Origin: a virus
Strand: one strand, 5' to 3'
DNA: 64,000 nt
IMG/VR virus record: IMGVR_UViG_3300030117_008055
Location: 41,320-105,319 of that record
Part shown: positions 26,181 to 35,269 of the stretch, piece after piece
Layout of the letters: every line of letters starts with the position of its first letter
Numbering within the stretch: the stretch's first letter is position 1
Position numbers and translations under genes: made by a program
Notes under the pieces: generated by a model
What the model was told of the DNA's origin: nothing
The model's database searches: none
What the model saw: the letters and a program-made list of their open reading frames with translations, nothing else

Positions 26181-29000
26181 ATGAGCAAAGACACATCTCA
26201 GTCAGCAGCGACTGACAAAAGCATAACCTCAGAAGAGCAGGCTCAAATAGATGCGCAAGGAGCTGTATCATCTCCACAGTCTGAGCAAGCTGATTTGCAA
26301 AAGCGCAAAGATCAGCTTAAAGAAACACAAGCTGCAAAGCAAAAAAAAGCAGCTAGAAGAAACGCAGAAAGAAATCTTAGAAACATTCAGCAGTGCTTAT
26401 TGTGTGAAAACATAGATACAATTTCAAACTATCATAGACAAAATTCTGATAAGTTTGCATATCAAGTTATTAGGCAAATGTATGGCTCTAGTGAGAGGAT
26501 TGTTAATGAGCTAAAAAGCTTGCCTGACCTCGATGGCTTCTTTTGTGTTAGAACATCTATTTTATCTCTGCTGCAGCCGGATATAAGAATTTTTAAAGTT
26601 ACTCATGAAGTGGCTGCTCCAACACCAGATGGTGTCGCTAGAGAGCCCAAGACAAACCCCACAAGACCAACATACAGAGAAATAATTTTTTCTAGTGTTT
26701 TTGGGACTGAAAACGCAACTAGCACTCAGCAATATTTAAACTCTGAAGCCTCAGAGCCAAACTGGAGAAATGTTGGACTTCAAAGCTTTACCTTTAATCA
26801 GTTTGGTAAATCACATGGAGCAATGGAGCAGAACATTCAGTGTCAATTAAGGCTTTATGTTAAAAGCCTAAAAGATTTAGTTGCGATATCTCCCGGCTCT
26901 CAGGCCAGGTATGTTGACTTGATGCTTTGGCCAGAGGCAAAAATTAACAGAGATACACAACAATATAATCCCAAACATTACGAAATAAAAGTTGTCATGG
27001 GCTACAAAAGACCACCTAAGCAAGCTCTAGAAGGACTTAAGCCAACAAGAGAAGAAAGAGAATTTTTAAAGAATATACATCTTTTTAATTACGTTGTTTC
27101 TTTGACTCTTTACAAGTATGATTTTAGCATTAAAGAAACTGGCGAGGTTGACGTTACAATAGATTATTTTGGAAGAGTCGATTCTGTCTTTAATAGCTCC
27201 GCGGCATCTCCATTAAAGGGCGGCATAGTTGTTGCAAAAAATGGAGGAAAGCTGGAGCTAAAGCCTGAAATGAAAGGAAGCCAGGATTTTATGACATTTT
27301 CAAAAATAAAAAGTCAATTAGGAAACTTGGTAGTTTCTAAACAAAATCCTGATTTAGCCACTGGTGATTTAATTGATCAAGTAGCAGAATTATTAAAAAA
27401 TCCACTCTTTAGGCACATGTATAAAGATGCTTATGATATTATAATCACAAAAGAGTTTGAACCTGCGGATGTTCAAACTGCTTTAGATAACTTAACTTCT
27501 AAAGAAGGCGCTAGTTTGATGGCAGCTGTGCTTCGAAGACAATCTATGAGCATAAAAGGAGAGGCATTTCAACTTTTTATGAAACAACTTCTTGATGGCA
27601 ATACTATTAGTGAAGATGTCGGTGATAGAATGTTTGCGATTAGTGTCAATAAGGAAAATATGGATACGGCACTTGGCATTATAAATGCACCCGCCAAAGG
27701 AGCAGACAAGGCAAAGAGAGAAGAAATAAAAACTAATACTTCAAATGCAATCGGATTAGCTGCAAAAAGCGTCAGGGTTGGAAAAGTCAAAGATTTGTCA
27801 TCTGTTTTGAACTCGCTTCAGAAAACCGAGGAACAAGCCGGCGACCTAGCTTCAAATGTAGAATCAGAATCTTCATCTAAGGACGCTGCGTCTATAGACA
27901 CAATTAAAGGCGCCGCGGCACAATCAATTGTCACCAGCAAGTCAACAGGAGACTCATATGAATTTTATTTCATATATCTTGGAGACATTATAGAATTAGC
28001 AGCAAAAAATGCTGGCATGTTCGCTTTCCTAAAAGAAGAAAAGCCTCCGTTTAACCCTGATTCCTACATGACTCAGGAAGTTGATAAAGACTACACGCTG
28101 ACTAATATGAGGCTTTTGCTTGGGCCTTTAGAATACCAAGATGCATCTGGAAAAATTCGCAGCATTAATTTGGCTGAATTTCCGATATCATATGATTTAT
28201 TTCGCAATTGGTTTTTAACCAAAATAGTCAGGGAGGATAACTCTAAGATATCTCTTGGCAGTTTTTTAAATAAATTAATAAATCAGTTGGTACTTCCATC
28301 TTTGGGGGCGGACTGCTTACGTCCTATAAAATTAAGAAACACAAGGTTTCAAAACATATATGTGACAATTCCTGGAACTCCTGTCGGGTCTGCTGAGCAG
28401 CTTCAGGGCGCTTTTGATACTGCGGAACTTTTACCAATGGAAAGGAAAATAGACGTATCCTCAGGCAGATTTGCAGCTGCGTTTAGCAAGCCCGCAAGAC
28501 AGAAAAGAGAGGCAGGAGTTGAGGCCATAGTAAAAAATAGTTATGACTATAAACTAATCCAAGTAAATTCTATTAAAAGCATTGTCTCTAGAAAAGCAGA
28601 TTGTAAGGAAGACTTAAAAGATGGAATATATCATTTTAATATTGGTTCCGACAGGGGTATTTTGAAAGAAATGATATTTTCGAAAACTGACCTGCCTGGC
28701 TTAGCAGAGCTAAGATCAGCTCAAGCGATAGAAGCTGGAGGCGACCAGCTAAAACAATTAGCATTTCCGTTCAACTGTAATTTAAAACTAGTTGGAAACA
28801 CACTATTTATACCAGGTATGATATTCTATGCTAATCCTAGCTTTTTGGGGCTAGGCAACCCTCAAGACAAAAATTCTATTGCTTATCAATTAAATTTAGG
28901 GGGCTACTTTTTGGTCTTAACAACAAAAACAACAATTTCCCCAGGCCTCTTTGAAACTGAGGTGGAAGGCGTTACTATCGGACACGGGAAGGTAACATGA
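26181..29000 (+). CDS. Large baseplate hub-like structural protein
   Basis: The 939-residue product has a low-complexity Gln/Lys/Ala-rich N-terminus (1-65), a long middle region with beta-type segments (IQCQLRLYVKSLKDLV, YEIKVVMGYK), a helical region around 440-590, and a C-terminal domain ending with LVGNTLFIPGMIFYANP and YFLVLTTKTTISPGLFETEVEGV. The last pattern recalls hub proteins (T4 gp27 and gpD types), in which a beta-barrel ends with 'G..F.PG' and a closing strand. It is therefore likely a baseplate hub component, with moderate confidence. It ends one base before the next start. Confidence 0.5.
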   Translation: MSKDTSQSAATDKSITSEEQAQIDAQGAVSSPQSEQADLQKRKDQLKETQAAKQKKAARRNAERNLRNIQQCLLCENIDTISNYHRQNSDKFAYQVIRQMYGSSERIVNELKSLPDLDGFFCVRTSILSLLQPDIRIFKVTHEVAAPTPDGVAREPKTNPTRPTYREIIFSSVFGTENATSTQQYLNSEASEPNWRNVGLQSFTFNQFGKSHGAMEQNIQCQLRLYVKSLKDLVAISPGSQARYVDLMLWPEAKINRDTQQYNPKHYEIKVVMGYKRPPKQALEGLKPTREEREFLKNIHLFNYVVSLTLYKYDFSIKETGEVDVTIDYFGRVDSVFNSSAASPLKGGIVVAKNGGKLELKPEMKGSQDFMTFSKIKSQLGNLVVSKQNPDLATGDLIDQVAELLKNPLFRHMYKDAYDIIITKEFEPADVQTALDNLTSKEGASLMAAVLRRQSMSIKGEAFQLFMKQLLDGNTISEDVGDRMFAISVNKENMDTALGIINAPAKGADKAKREEIKTNTSNAIGLAAKSVRVGKVKDLSSVLNSLQKTEEQAGDLASNVESESSSKDAASIDTIKGAAAQSIVTSKSTGDSYEFYFIYLGDIIELAAKNAGMFAFLKEEKPPFNPDSYMTQEVDKDYTLTNMRLLLGPLEYQDASGKIRSINLAEFPISYDLFRNWFLTKIVREDNSKISLGSFLNKLINQLVLPSLGADCLRPIKLRNTRFQNIYVTIPGTPVGSAEQLQGAFDTAELLPMERKIDVSSGRFAAAFSKPARQKREAGVEAIVKNSYDYKLIQVNSIKSIVSRKADCKEDLKDGIYHFNIGSDRGILKEMIFSKTDLPGLAELRSAQAIEAGGDQLKQLAFPFNCNLKLVGNTLFIPGMIFYANPSFLGLGNPQDKNSIAYQLNLGGYFLVLTTKTTISPGLFETEVEGVTIGHGKVT

Positions 29001-29001
29001 T

Positions 29002-30471
29002 ATGTCAACCTCTGCATTAGAAATATTCTCTGCTAGAAATAATATAAATGATAATTATAAAGAATTTGCAGATATCAAATATTTTGATCTTCATAGGAAG
29101 CACTTCTTATATGGTCGGATCGATCGCGATGGAGATGCAGTTGAATTATTAGATACAAACCTAGCTCAAATCGAGGGTGGTGCAAGAACTGAATTTGCAG
29201 TTGATTTTGTTAAAGATGCGTATGATTTTTTGAGAAATGAAATTTCAAGGCTAACAAAAGGAAGTTACATAGAGCCGAACAGTGTTTATAATCCAAACTC
29301 ATTTCAGGTCTATAAAGCCTGGCGCTCAGGAGATTTAGAATACAGCTATTATCGCTACTTAAACAATCTATACACAGACTTTGTACAAAACTTTTTAGAG
29401 CGGGAGCGTCGTTTTGAATATATCTTAAACTTTGATACTTTTATGCAGCAATTCTTTAAGTATATTAGTACGATTGCATATCGATTTCCTATTACGAAAA
29501 CCGGATACATACTGTCAAACCATTGTTCTCCTTTTGTTAGCGGGTTAATGATTGAAATAGCCAAAGAACAGCATGGAATCGTAAATGACAAGCGTATTTT
29601 GGACTTTACAGAAGACCCAAATTATACATTGATAAAGAGAGCTACTAAGCGTGTTGGATTTATGGTGGATAGAAATGCACCCTGGAGGTTTGTTTTTAAT
29701 TTAGCTTCTGGTGGCACAACTAAAGGCGGTAAGTTTAATACCGACATGATTAAAACTTACGATGGTAAAAAAATAAGTCAAAAATTAGTGGGCACTGGTG
29801 GCGCGTTCTTTATGAGTAAGTATGGAGTTACTTTCTTAAAGCAAAGAAAGGACGCTCCAGTGGGAGAGTCACATCCGCTGGCCGGCACTTCGTTTAGCAC
29901 CCACGTCTTTGATCAGTATTATAGAAAAACACATTTACATGAGATAGAAAACATTAGAAATTATATGTTTTTATTTTATTCTTCATTCTTTAATCAGTTT
30001 ACTACGTTTAGCAAGCTTGAAGAATATCAATGTCAGACTTCACTAGAGTTTAACACAAAATTAGCAATAAAATATATTAATAGAAGGGAGTTGCCTGGAC
30101 AAGATCCTAGATTTGCAGGAACAAACGTTTTGATCCCAGATGTTTTTAATAAAACATATAAAGATGATTTTTGGCTGAGTTTTATTTTGAGGTTTAGGCT
30201 TTTGGAGACAAAACAAAATTTATCGGAAGCAAGACTGCAGAGAATAGAGCGAGATATGATGGGAATATATAGGGCCATAGGAAGAACAGCTGCTTTAAAT
30301 TACATTAATAACTTGACAAAAGGCTTTCACGATCTTAAGTTTGTACATGAAGGAGATTACCATCAAGGGCAACCACGATCTGAATACGAATCAAGAAAAA
30401 GAAAGTCTCTCATGGAAATATACGAGAGCACAGACACTGAACTAGTTGCGACTTTGAATGAAATAAAATAA
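29002..30471 (+). CDS. Probable baseplate/tail protein, unknown
   Basis: The 489-residue protein is rich in aromatic residues (Tyr and Phe) and appears mixed alpha/beta. Segments such as FRNEISRLTKGSY and FLFYSSFFNQFTTFSKLEEY are visible but match no family that can be recalled. It is the last member of the tail block and abuts the polymerase gene by three bases. A structural role is inferred from the company it keeps. It ends in a charged helix (RKSLMEIYESTDTELVATL). Confidence 0.5.
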   Translation: MSTSALEIFSARNNINDNYKEFADIKYFDLHRKHFLYGRIDRDGDAVELLDTNLAQIEGGARTEFAVDFVKDAYDFLRNEISRLTKGSYIEPNSVYNPNSFQVYKAWRSGDLEYSYYRYLNNLYTDFVQNFLERERRFEYILNFDTFMQQFFKYISTIAYRFPITKTGYILSNHCSPFVSGLMIEIAKEQHGIVNDKRILDFTEDPNYTLIKRATKRVGFMVDRNAPWRFVFNLASGGTTKGGKFNTDMIKTYDGKKISQKLVGTGGAFFMSKYGVTFLKQRKDAPVGESHPLAGTSFSTHVFDQYYRKTHLHEIENIRNYMFLFYSSFFNQFTTFSKLEEYQCQTSLEFNTKLAIKYINRRELPGQDPRFAGTNVLIPDVFNKTYKDDFWLSFILRFRLLETKQNLSEARLQRIERDMMGIYRAIGRTAALNYINNLTKGFHDLKFVHEGDYHQGQPRSEYESRKRKSLMEIYESTDTELVATLNEIK

Positions 30472-30474
30472 TCT

Positions 30475-31647
30475 ATGCTTTTTCAAACGCTTGATAACAA
30501 AAGGGAGTGTTATGCAGTCTACTCCGATGGAGAGCTTTATCACTACCCTAATAATTTACACATGACGGAAACTTGGGATTGGACATGTCACGCTCCGCCT
30601 AATGTTGACTTTGCACAAGTGTGGTGTAACGGAAAAAGTCTAAGTGAGGTATGCCCGGAAGAACTTAAAATTAGTTTACAGCATATCCAAAATAAAGCTC
30701 GGGCTTTTTTTAAATCATTTCAATCTTCAAAAATGTCAATGGATGATGTGTGCTTTTATGATTTAGTTCCAAAAAATTTTTTGTTAGATTATTGCAATAT
30801 TAAAAATGAAATATCTAAGCATGTTTTTTCTAGCTACCAAAAACCAAAAAACTATGACTTTTTAGTTGAGCTTGTAGAGATGCTTGATGATATATCTTGT
30901 CACACGTTGAACTTTGACCACACAAGACTATCATCATTATCAGCAGCCGAGCACAAAAAAGCATTGGCGTGCAATAATTTAAAAAAAATATTTTATAATC
31001 CATGGGGTAGTGTTACGGGACGGCTAACCACGAGACCTAATAGCTTTCCAATACTAACACTGCCTCGTACTTTACGCTCAGGCCTGACTCCAAACAATGA
31101 TCTTTTTGTTGAGCTAGATTACAATTCTGCAGAGATGAGAACAGCGTTTGCTCTTCTGGGGATGCAGCAGCCGGAAAATGATATTCATGATCATCTTAAA
31201 AGCGAGGTCTTCAATGATAAGCTTAGTAGGGATGAGGTTAAACAGAAAGTTTTTGCTTGGCTTTATAATCCAAAAGCTAGCAATAAAAAATTGCAAAAGT
31301 TTTTAGACAAAGAAAAGATTCTAGAAAAGTATTACACGTCTGGAGTTGTTAAAACTCCATTTGATCGCGACATACAAGTTGAGCCAGAAAAAGCATTGAA
31401 TTATCTAGTTCAAAGCACCACTAGTGATTTGTTCCTAGCACAAGCTATCAAGATATATAATATGCTTAAAGATAGCAACTCTCATATTGCTTTTTGCATC
31501 CATGACAGTTTAGTGCTAGATGTTGAAAGATCTGATAGGCAGTTGGTGTCAAAAATAATCTCTGTCTTCTCACAGACACCGTATGGTCATTTTAAAACAA
31601 ACGTCTCTTTTGGTAAAGATTTTGGCACTATGAGGAAAATTAAATGA
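30475..31647 (+). CDS. polA: Minimal family A DNA polymerase
   Basis: This 390-residue protein holds the polymerase core of family A. Visible motifs: VTGRLTT (180-186, thumb/palm TGR), motif A FVELDYNSAEMRT with catalytic Asp215, an O-helix with Arg252, Lys256, Phe260 and Tyr264 at exactly the R-x3-K-x3-F-x3-Y spacing of Klenow residues 754/758/762/766, and motif C IHDSLVLDV with Asp344. The 3'-5' exonuclease domain is missing or not recognisable, and no 5' nuclease domain is present. Typical family A enzymes are 600-900 residues. It shares four bases with the FtsZ-like gene downstream. It could act in gap filling, repair or restart beside the family C enzyme at 45604. Confidence 0.85.
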   Translation: MLFQTLDNKRECYAVYSDGELYHYPNNLHMTETWDWTCHAPPNVDFAQVWCNGKSLSEVCPEELKISLQHIQNKARAFFKSFQSSKMSMDDVCFYDLVPKNFLLDYCNIKNEISKHVFSSYQKPKNYDFLVELVEMLDDISCHTLNFDHTRLSSLSAAEHKKALACNNLKKIFYNPWGSVTGRLTTRPNSFPILTLPRTLRSGLTPNNDLFVELDYNSAEMRTAFALLGMQQPENDIHDHLKSEVFNDKLSRDEVKQKVFAWLYNPKASNKKLQKFLDKEKILEKYYTSGVVKTPFDRDIQVEPEKALNYLVQSTTSDLFLAQAIKIYNMLKDSNSHIAFCIHDSLVLDVERSDRQLVSKIISVFSQTPYGHFKTNVSFGKDFGTMRKIK

Positions 31648-32492
31648 ATGTGATAGGTTTAGGAGAGGCAGGCTGTAAAATATCTCATTATCTTAGCAAA
31701 TATGATGATTATCAAACATTTCAGATCGATGTAGAAAATAAGCAATATGATAATTTTATAAAAATTAAAAAATTAGATAGCCATGAAGATTATGAAGCAA
31801 AGTACAAGCCTTTAAAAATAAATGTTGCCAATGGGCTTGATACGTTTTTAATACTGTCGGGCGCTGGTGCAATATCGGGTGCTGTTCTGAGAATATTAGA
31901 GCAGCTAGACAATAACAATGTTAAAATTATTTATATAAAGCCTAGACTCTCAGAGCTTTCCAGCTTGCAAAAGACTCGCCATAGAATTGTAAGTCAAGTG
32001 TTGCAAGAATATTGTAGATCTGCAAAACTAAAAGAGTTTACAATTATCGATAATTCTCTGATTGAAGATTTATTGCCAGAGATACCGCTTGATGATTATT
32101 GGAGCCCAATCAATCAACTTATAGGTGATACATTCCACATGATTAACTTTTTTAATAAAAGCGAGCCTCTTTTGAAGAGTAGTAATGCTGTGCCTAAAAC
32201 TGCAGTCATGTCGACTTACTCTTTAGTTGACTTTTCAAACATGCAGGAAAAAAAATTGTACGATTTATCTTTCCCCAGAGCAAAAAGTTATTATTTTGCT
32301 CTAGGAAAGCAGTTTATTAAGGATAATAAAGACATTTTGACACAGGTACGACAATTTATATCTTTGAATGACAGTGAAAACTGTGATTGCTCTTATGAGA
32401 TTCATCAGACTGATTACGATCAAAACTATGTGTATGGATATCATTATGCAAGTTTTGTTCAGGAGCAAGATAAAAACTTGTTTACAAGTTAA
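31644..32492 (+). CDS. Divergent FtsZ/tubulin-like protein
   Basis: This 282-residue product looks like the GTPase domain of the FtsZ/tubulin superfamily. Residues 1-30 form a strand, a Gly-rich loop (GLGEAG, 5-10) and a helix, as loop T1 of FtsZ. Residues 66-88 read TFLILSGAGAISGAVLRIL, matching the strand-T4 loop-helix signature (GGGTGSG), though degenerate. Then VKIIYIKP (93-100), a helix with QKTRHRIVSQVL, and FTIIDNSLIEDLL (132-144), matching the FtsZ strand-helix before T6. A clear T7 NxDxxD motif is absent, so GTP hydrolysis may be weak or lost. Phage tubulins such as PhuZ centre replicating DNA; here the role is open. It overlaps polA by four bases. Confidence 0.55.
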   Translation: MNVIGLGEAGCKISHYLSKYDDYQTFQIDVENKQYDNFIKIKKLDSHEDYEAKYKPLKINVANGLDTFLILSGAGAISGAVLRILEQLDNNNVKIIYIKPRLSELSSLQKTRHRIVSQVLQEYCRSAKLKEFTIIDNSLIEDLLPEIPLDDYWSPINQLIGDTFHMINFFNKSEPLLKSSNAVPKTAVMSTYSLVDFSNMQEKKLYDLSFPRAKSYYFALGKQFIKDNKDILTQVRQFISLNDSENCDCSYEIHQTDYDQNYVYGYHYASFVQEQDKNLFTS

Positions 32493-32516
32493 TAAAGAGT
32501 GTTTATTATATTAACT
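32487..32516 (+). promoter_or_regulatory. A/T-rich inverted repeat after FtsZ-like gene
   Basis: AGTTAATA (32487-32494) pairs perfectly with TATTAACT (32509-32516); a second pairing TAATAAA/TTTATTA lies inside it. It overlaps the stop codon of the FtsZ-like gene and precedes the SSB gene. It may stop or process the transcript; there is no T tract. Confidence 0.3.
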
Positions 32517-32571
32517 GCAGATAGTTGGAATATTTGCCAGCTATACTATACCTTAAATAAAGGAGATAACA

Positions 32572-33312
32572 ATGGGTATTGATTTAACAAAAATGAAGGC
32601 AAAGCGCGATGCCTTAGAGAATCGCGACACCGGTAAGACCGTTTTTTGGCGACCGGAAGATGGTGAACAAACTATCAGGATTCTACCGCCCTCAGATGGA
32701 GACCCCTTTAAGGAGTATTGGTTCCATTACAACTTGGGCAAGAATGCTGGTTTTCTAAGTCCTAAGAAGAACTTTGGCGAAGATGATCCGTTGAATGATT
32801 TTATTCGTCAGCTCTTCAAGGATGGCTCTGAAGAGTCGGTCAAGATGGCTAAGAACCTCTCAGCGCGCCAGCGCTTCTTCTCTCCTGTAATTGTACGTGG
32901 AGAGGAAGAAAAAGGGCCGCGGCTGTGGGGTTTTGGCAAGATGGCCTACAAGGAGCTTCTGAATCTCGTCCTCAACCCAGAGTATGGTGATATTACTGAT
33001 GTGACTGAAGGCACTGACCTTGTTATTAATTATGGCAAGCCAGCAGGTGCACAGTTCCCTCAGACTACTATCACCCCTCGTCGTCGTCCTTCTGTTCTCT
33101 CTGAGTCTGAGGACGAGATTCGTACTTGGCTAGACGGTATTCCAGATGCGGATGAGGTGTTCGAGCGTAAGACGCCTGAGCAGGTTCAATCGATGCTAGA
33201 TGAATTCTTGCTCGGCGCCGGCGATGCGGAAGAGACCTCAACAGAGGCTACCCATTACGGTAATTCCACTACGCAAGTTGACAAAGCTTTTGAGGAGCTT
33301 CTCGGAACCTAG
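32572..33312 (+). CDS. 32: Single-stranded DNA binding protein, gp32-like
   Basis: The 246-residue protein has the T4 gp32 layout. A basic N-terminus (KMKAKRDALEN) would mediate cooperativity, followed by an OB-type core containing TIRILPPSDGDPFKEYWFHYN, a family hallmark, and a region around RRRPSVLSE. The C-terminus is acidic and flexible (from about 195), ending VDKAFEELLGT, typical for tails that bind partner proteins. No Cys/His zinc site is visible. The codon use is more G+C-rich and biased than in neighbours, in line with high expression. A hairpin terminator follows. Confidence 0.82.
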   Translation: MGIDLTKMKAKRDALENRDTGKTVFWRPEDGEQTIRILPPSDGDPFKEYWFHYNLGKNAGFLSPKKNFGEDDPLNDFIRQLFKDGSEESVKMAKNLSARQRFFSPVIVRGEEEKGPRLWGFGKMAYKELLNLVLNPEYGDITDVTEGTDLVINYGKPAGAQFPQTTITPRRRPSVLSESEDEIRTWLDGIPDADEVFERKTPEQVQSMLDEFLLGAGDAEETSTEATHYGNSTTQVDKAFEELLGT

Positions 33313-33326
33313 CGCATCACCGCAGG

Positions 33327-33356
33327 GAGGCACGGGTTACAGGTGCCTCATTTTTA
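33327..33356 (+). terminator. Intrinsic terminator after SSB
   Basis: GAGGCAC (33327-33333) pairs with GTGCCTC (33343-33349) around a nine-base loop, followed by ATTTTTATTT. This allows strong expression of the SSB with limited read-through into the following genes. Confidence 0.75.
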
Positions 33357-33378
33357 TTTAATACTTCTAGTTATTTGT

Positions 33379-33696
33379 ATGGAAGTGTTGCTTCATGCGC
33401 TCGTAACCGCGTCGGTGTTTTTACTAGGTGTAGTAGCCGGTGCTCTAATAGAGAATGCAAGAATGAAGTATCTAGATAGATTAAAATATCTTGAAAAAAC
33501 AACACAAGAAATTCTTTTGCCTCTTGCAAACAAGATAAGTCATATAGATGCTAGACAAAATTTTAGGCCTCCAGTGAGAGAAACATGGGTTGATTATGAA
33601 AAACTAGACCCAGACGAAACACTGGAGTTGCCTAAAGAATATCTAGAACAGTTAAACTTAAGAGGTAAAAATGGCGAAGGCAAAGAAGTTAGGTAA
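33379..33696 (+). CDS. Small membrane-anchored protein, unknown
   Basis: The start is set at ATG 33379. A GTG at 33343 would lie within the terminator stem and is less likely, although it would keep the frame. The 105-residue product has one N-terminal membrane helix (about residues 5-25, HALVTASVFLLGVVAGALI) and a charged cytoplasmic part with coiled-coil character and LPKEYLEQLNLRGKNGE. No family is recognised. It overlaps the uvsX start by 26 bases, so the two are likely translated together. Confidence 0.5.
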   Translation: MEVLLHALVTASVFLLGVVAGALIENARMKYLDRLKYLEKTTQEILLPLANKISHIDARQNFRPPVRETWVDYEKLDPDETLELPKEYLEQLNLRGKNGEGKEVR

Positions 33697-34786
33697 GCTA
33701 AACTTATCAGAGATGCGCAATCTGATTAATAAAAAAGCTGGTATGGATGTTGCGCACAATTTAACACAAGATAATCCAACGGAAGTAAAAGACTGGATCC
33801 CAACAGGTTCTAGGTGGCTTGATAGTATTATCTGTCGAGGCAAGCCGGCAGGAATCCCTGTAGGAAAAGTTGTAGAAATCGCTGGACTTGAAGGATCGGG
33901 CAAGTCTTATATGGCCGCTCAAATTGCTGCCAATGCTCAGAGCAAAGACATTGATGTTATTTATTTTGACTCTGAGTCGGCTATTGATCCTACTTTCTTG
34001 AAAAATGCTGGTTGCGATCTTGAGCGGCTGCTCTATGTACAAGCTCAGAGTGTTGAGTTTGTTTTAGAAACAATCGAGGAACTTTTAGGCTCTAATGACA
34101 ATAGAATGTTGTTTGTCTGGGATAGTCTAGCTCTGACTCCGGCGATTAGTGATGTTGATGGAGACTTCAACCCTCAGTCATCAATGGCCATGAAGGCTAG
34201 AATTTTGGCTAAAGGCATGTCTAAATTGACTGTTCCGATTGCTAACTCACAATCAACTTTCTTAGTTCTTAACCAGCTTAAGACGAACATTCCTCAAGGC
34301 CCAGCTGCTCGAATTGAGGCTATGACTACTCCTTATATAACTCCTGGTGGTAAAGCTATGCATTATGCATATTCTCTAAGAATTTGGCTTACTGGCAGGA
34401 AAGCAAAAGCTAGCTATATTCAGGATGATCATGGATTTAGAATTGGTTCTGAAGTAAAGGTTAAACTTAAAAAGAGTCGCTTTGGTACTGAAGGGCGAGA
34501 GTGCACTTTTAAAATTGTTTGGGCTGGCAGTGTTGGCATCCAAGACCAAGAATCTTGGCTTGAGGCTGTAAAGGGATCCAATAATATCGTTCAGCGAGGC
34601 GCCTGGTATGAGCTAGTGTACGAAGATGGTACAACTGAAAAATTTCAAGCAGCTAAGTGGCTAGAGAAACTTCAAAGTGAGAAGTTTAAAGATAGGGTTC
34701 TTCAAATTATGGATGAAGAAATTATCATGCGCTTTGAGAAAAAAGAAGGCAATGCTGATGATTTCTACAATGTTGATCCCGAATAA
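33671..34786 (+). CDS. uvsX: RecA/UvsX-type recombinase
   Basis: This 371-residue protein is a RecA-family ATPase like T4 UvsX (391). The Walker A motif is AGLEGSGKS (71-79), Walker B lies in MLFVWDSLALTP, and the conserved loop regions with SSMAMKARILAKGMSKL and FLVLNQLKTNIPQG are present. The N-terminal part (1-45) is the oligomerisation helix. It drives strand invasion, recombination-dependent replication and repair. It belongs to the replication block between SSB and RNase H. Confidence 0.93.
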   Translation: MAKAKKLGKLNLSEMRNLINKKAGMDVAHNLTQDNPTEVKDWIPTGSRWLDSIICRGKPAGIPVGKVVEIAGLEGSGKSYMAAQIAANAQSKDIDVIYFDSESAIDPTFLKNAGCDLERLLYVQAQSVEFVLETIEELLGSNDNRMLFVWDSLALTPAISDVDGDFNPQSSMAMKARILAKGMSKLTVPIANSQSTFLVLNQLKTNIPQGPAARIEAMTTPYITPGGKAMHYAYSLRIWLTGRKAKASYIQDDHGFRIGSEVKVKLKKSRFGTEGRECTFKIVWAGSVGIQDQESWLEAVKGSNNIVQRGAWYELVYEDGTTEKFQAAKWLEKLQSEKFKDRVLQIMDEEIIMRFEKKEGNADDFYNVDPE

Positions 34787-34810
34787 ACTCGCTTACTAGC
34801 CATCTTTTGT

Positions 34811-34825
34811 GTCTATAATATAGAC
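34811..34825 (+). promoter_or_regulatory. Perfect 15-bp palindrome with TATAAT next to start codon
   Basis: GTCTATA-A-TATAGAC is an exact inverted repeat ending at the base before the ATG of the deaminase gene. Inside it lies TATAAT (34814-34819). Transcription starting 7 bases downstream of this -10 would begin on the ATG itself. There is no ribosome binding site. It may be both promoter and operator. Confidence 0.5.
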
Positions 34826-35269
34826 ATGCCAACAACGTTACAAAAAAATCATACCAATATTGATGGCGTAGATGTAGACTTGTCCAAAAGACAAAAGCGT
34901 TTTTTTGAGCTTGCAAAAAATATTGCCCATGGCAGCAGCTACGATAAGTTGCGCCATGGTGCAGTCCTTGTGCGAGGAGGGTCTGTTATTAATGCAGCTT
35001 GCAATAAAGACAAATTCTCTTCTTTTGGGTCTAGGTTTCGCTCTCCTGACACGGGTCCAGGAACACACCATGCTGAGCTAGGCTGTGTCTTAGGAATATC
35101 TCGTGAGGTGACATCAGGCGCTGATATTTATGTTTGCAGGGTAAATAAAAAAAATGAGTTTAGACTTAGCAAGCCCTGTCAAATGTGTCATGATATCTTA
35201 AAACACGTTGGCGTTAAAAGAGTATATTACACAACTGATAGCGGAAGTGTAAAAATGTACAAACTTTGA
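34826..35269 (+). CDS. Deoxycytidylate/cytidine deaminase-like protein
   Basis: The 147-residue protein has the zinc-binding signatures of the cytidine deaminase superfamily: HHAELGCVLG (His and catalytic Glu) and KPCQMCHDIL (PCxxC). Between them is a typical strand-helix arrangement. Phage dCMP deaminases convert dCMP to dUMP, feeding thymidylate synthesis, consistent with ThyX and dUTPase in this genome. The exact substrate cannot be read from sequence; an RNA or nucleoside substrate remains possible. The ATG lacks a Shine-Dalgarno and abuts a palindrome with TATAAT, suggesting leaderless expression. Confidence 0.72.
   Translation: MPTTLQKNHTNIDGVDVDLSKRQKRFFELAKNIAHGSSYDKLRHGAVLVRGGSVINAACNKDKFSSFGSRFRSPDTGPGTHHAELGCVLGISREVTSGADIYVCRVNKKNEFRLSKPCQMCHDILKHVGVKRVYYTTDSGSVKMYKL

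Noticed and set aside
33343-33378. GTG start giving a longer membrane protein after SSB
   Set aside because: This start lies inside the 3' arm of the terminator hairpin; ATG 33379 leaves the membrane helix mostly intact.
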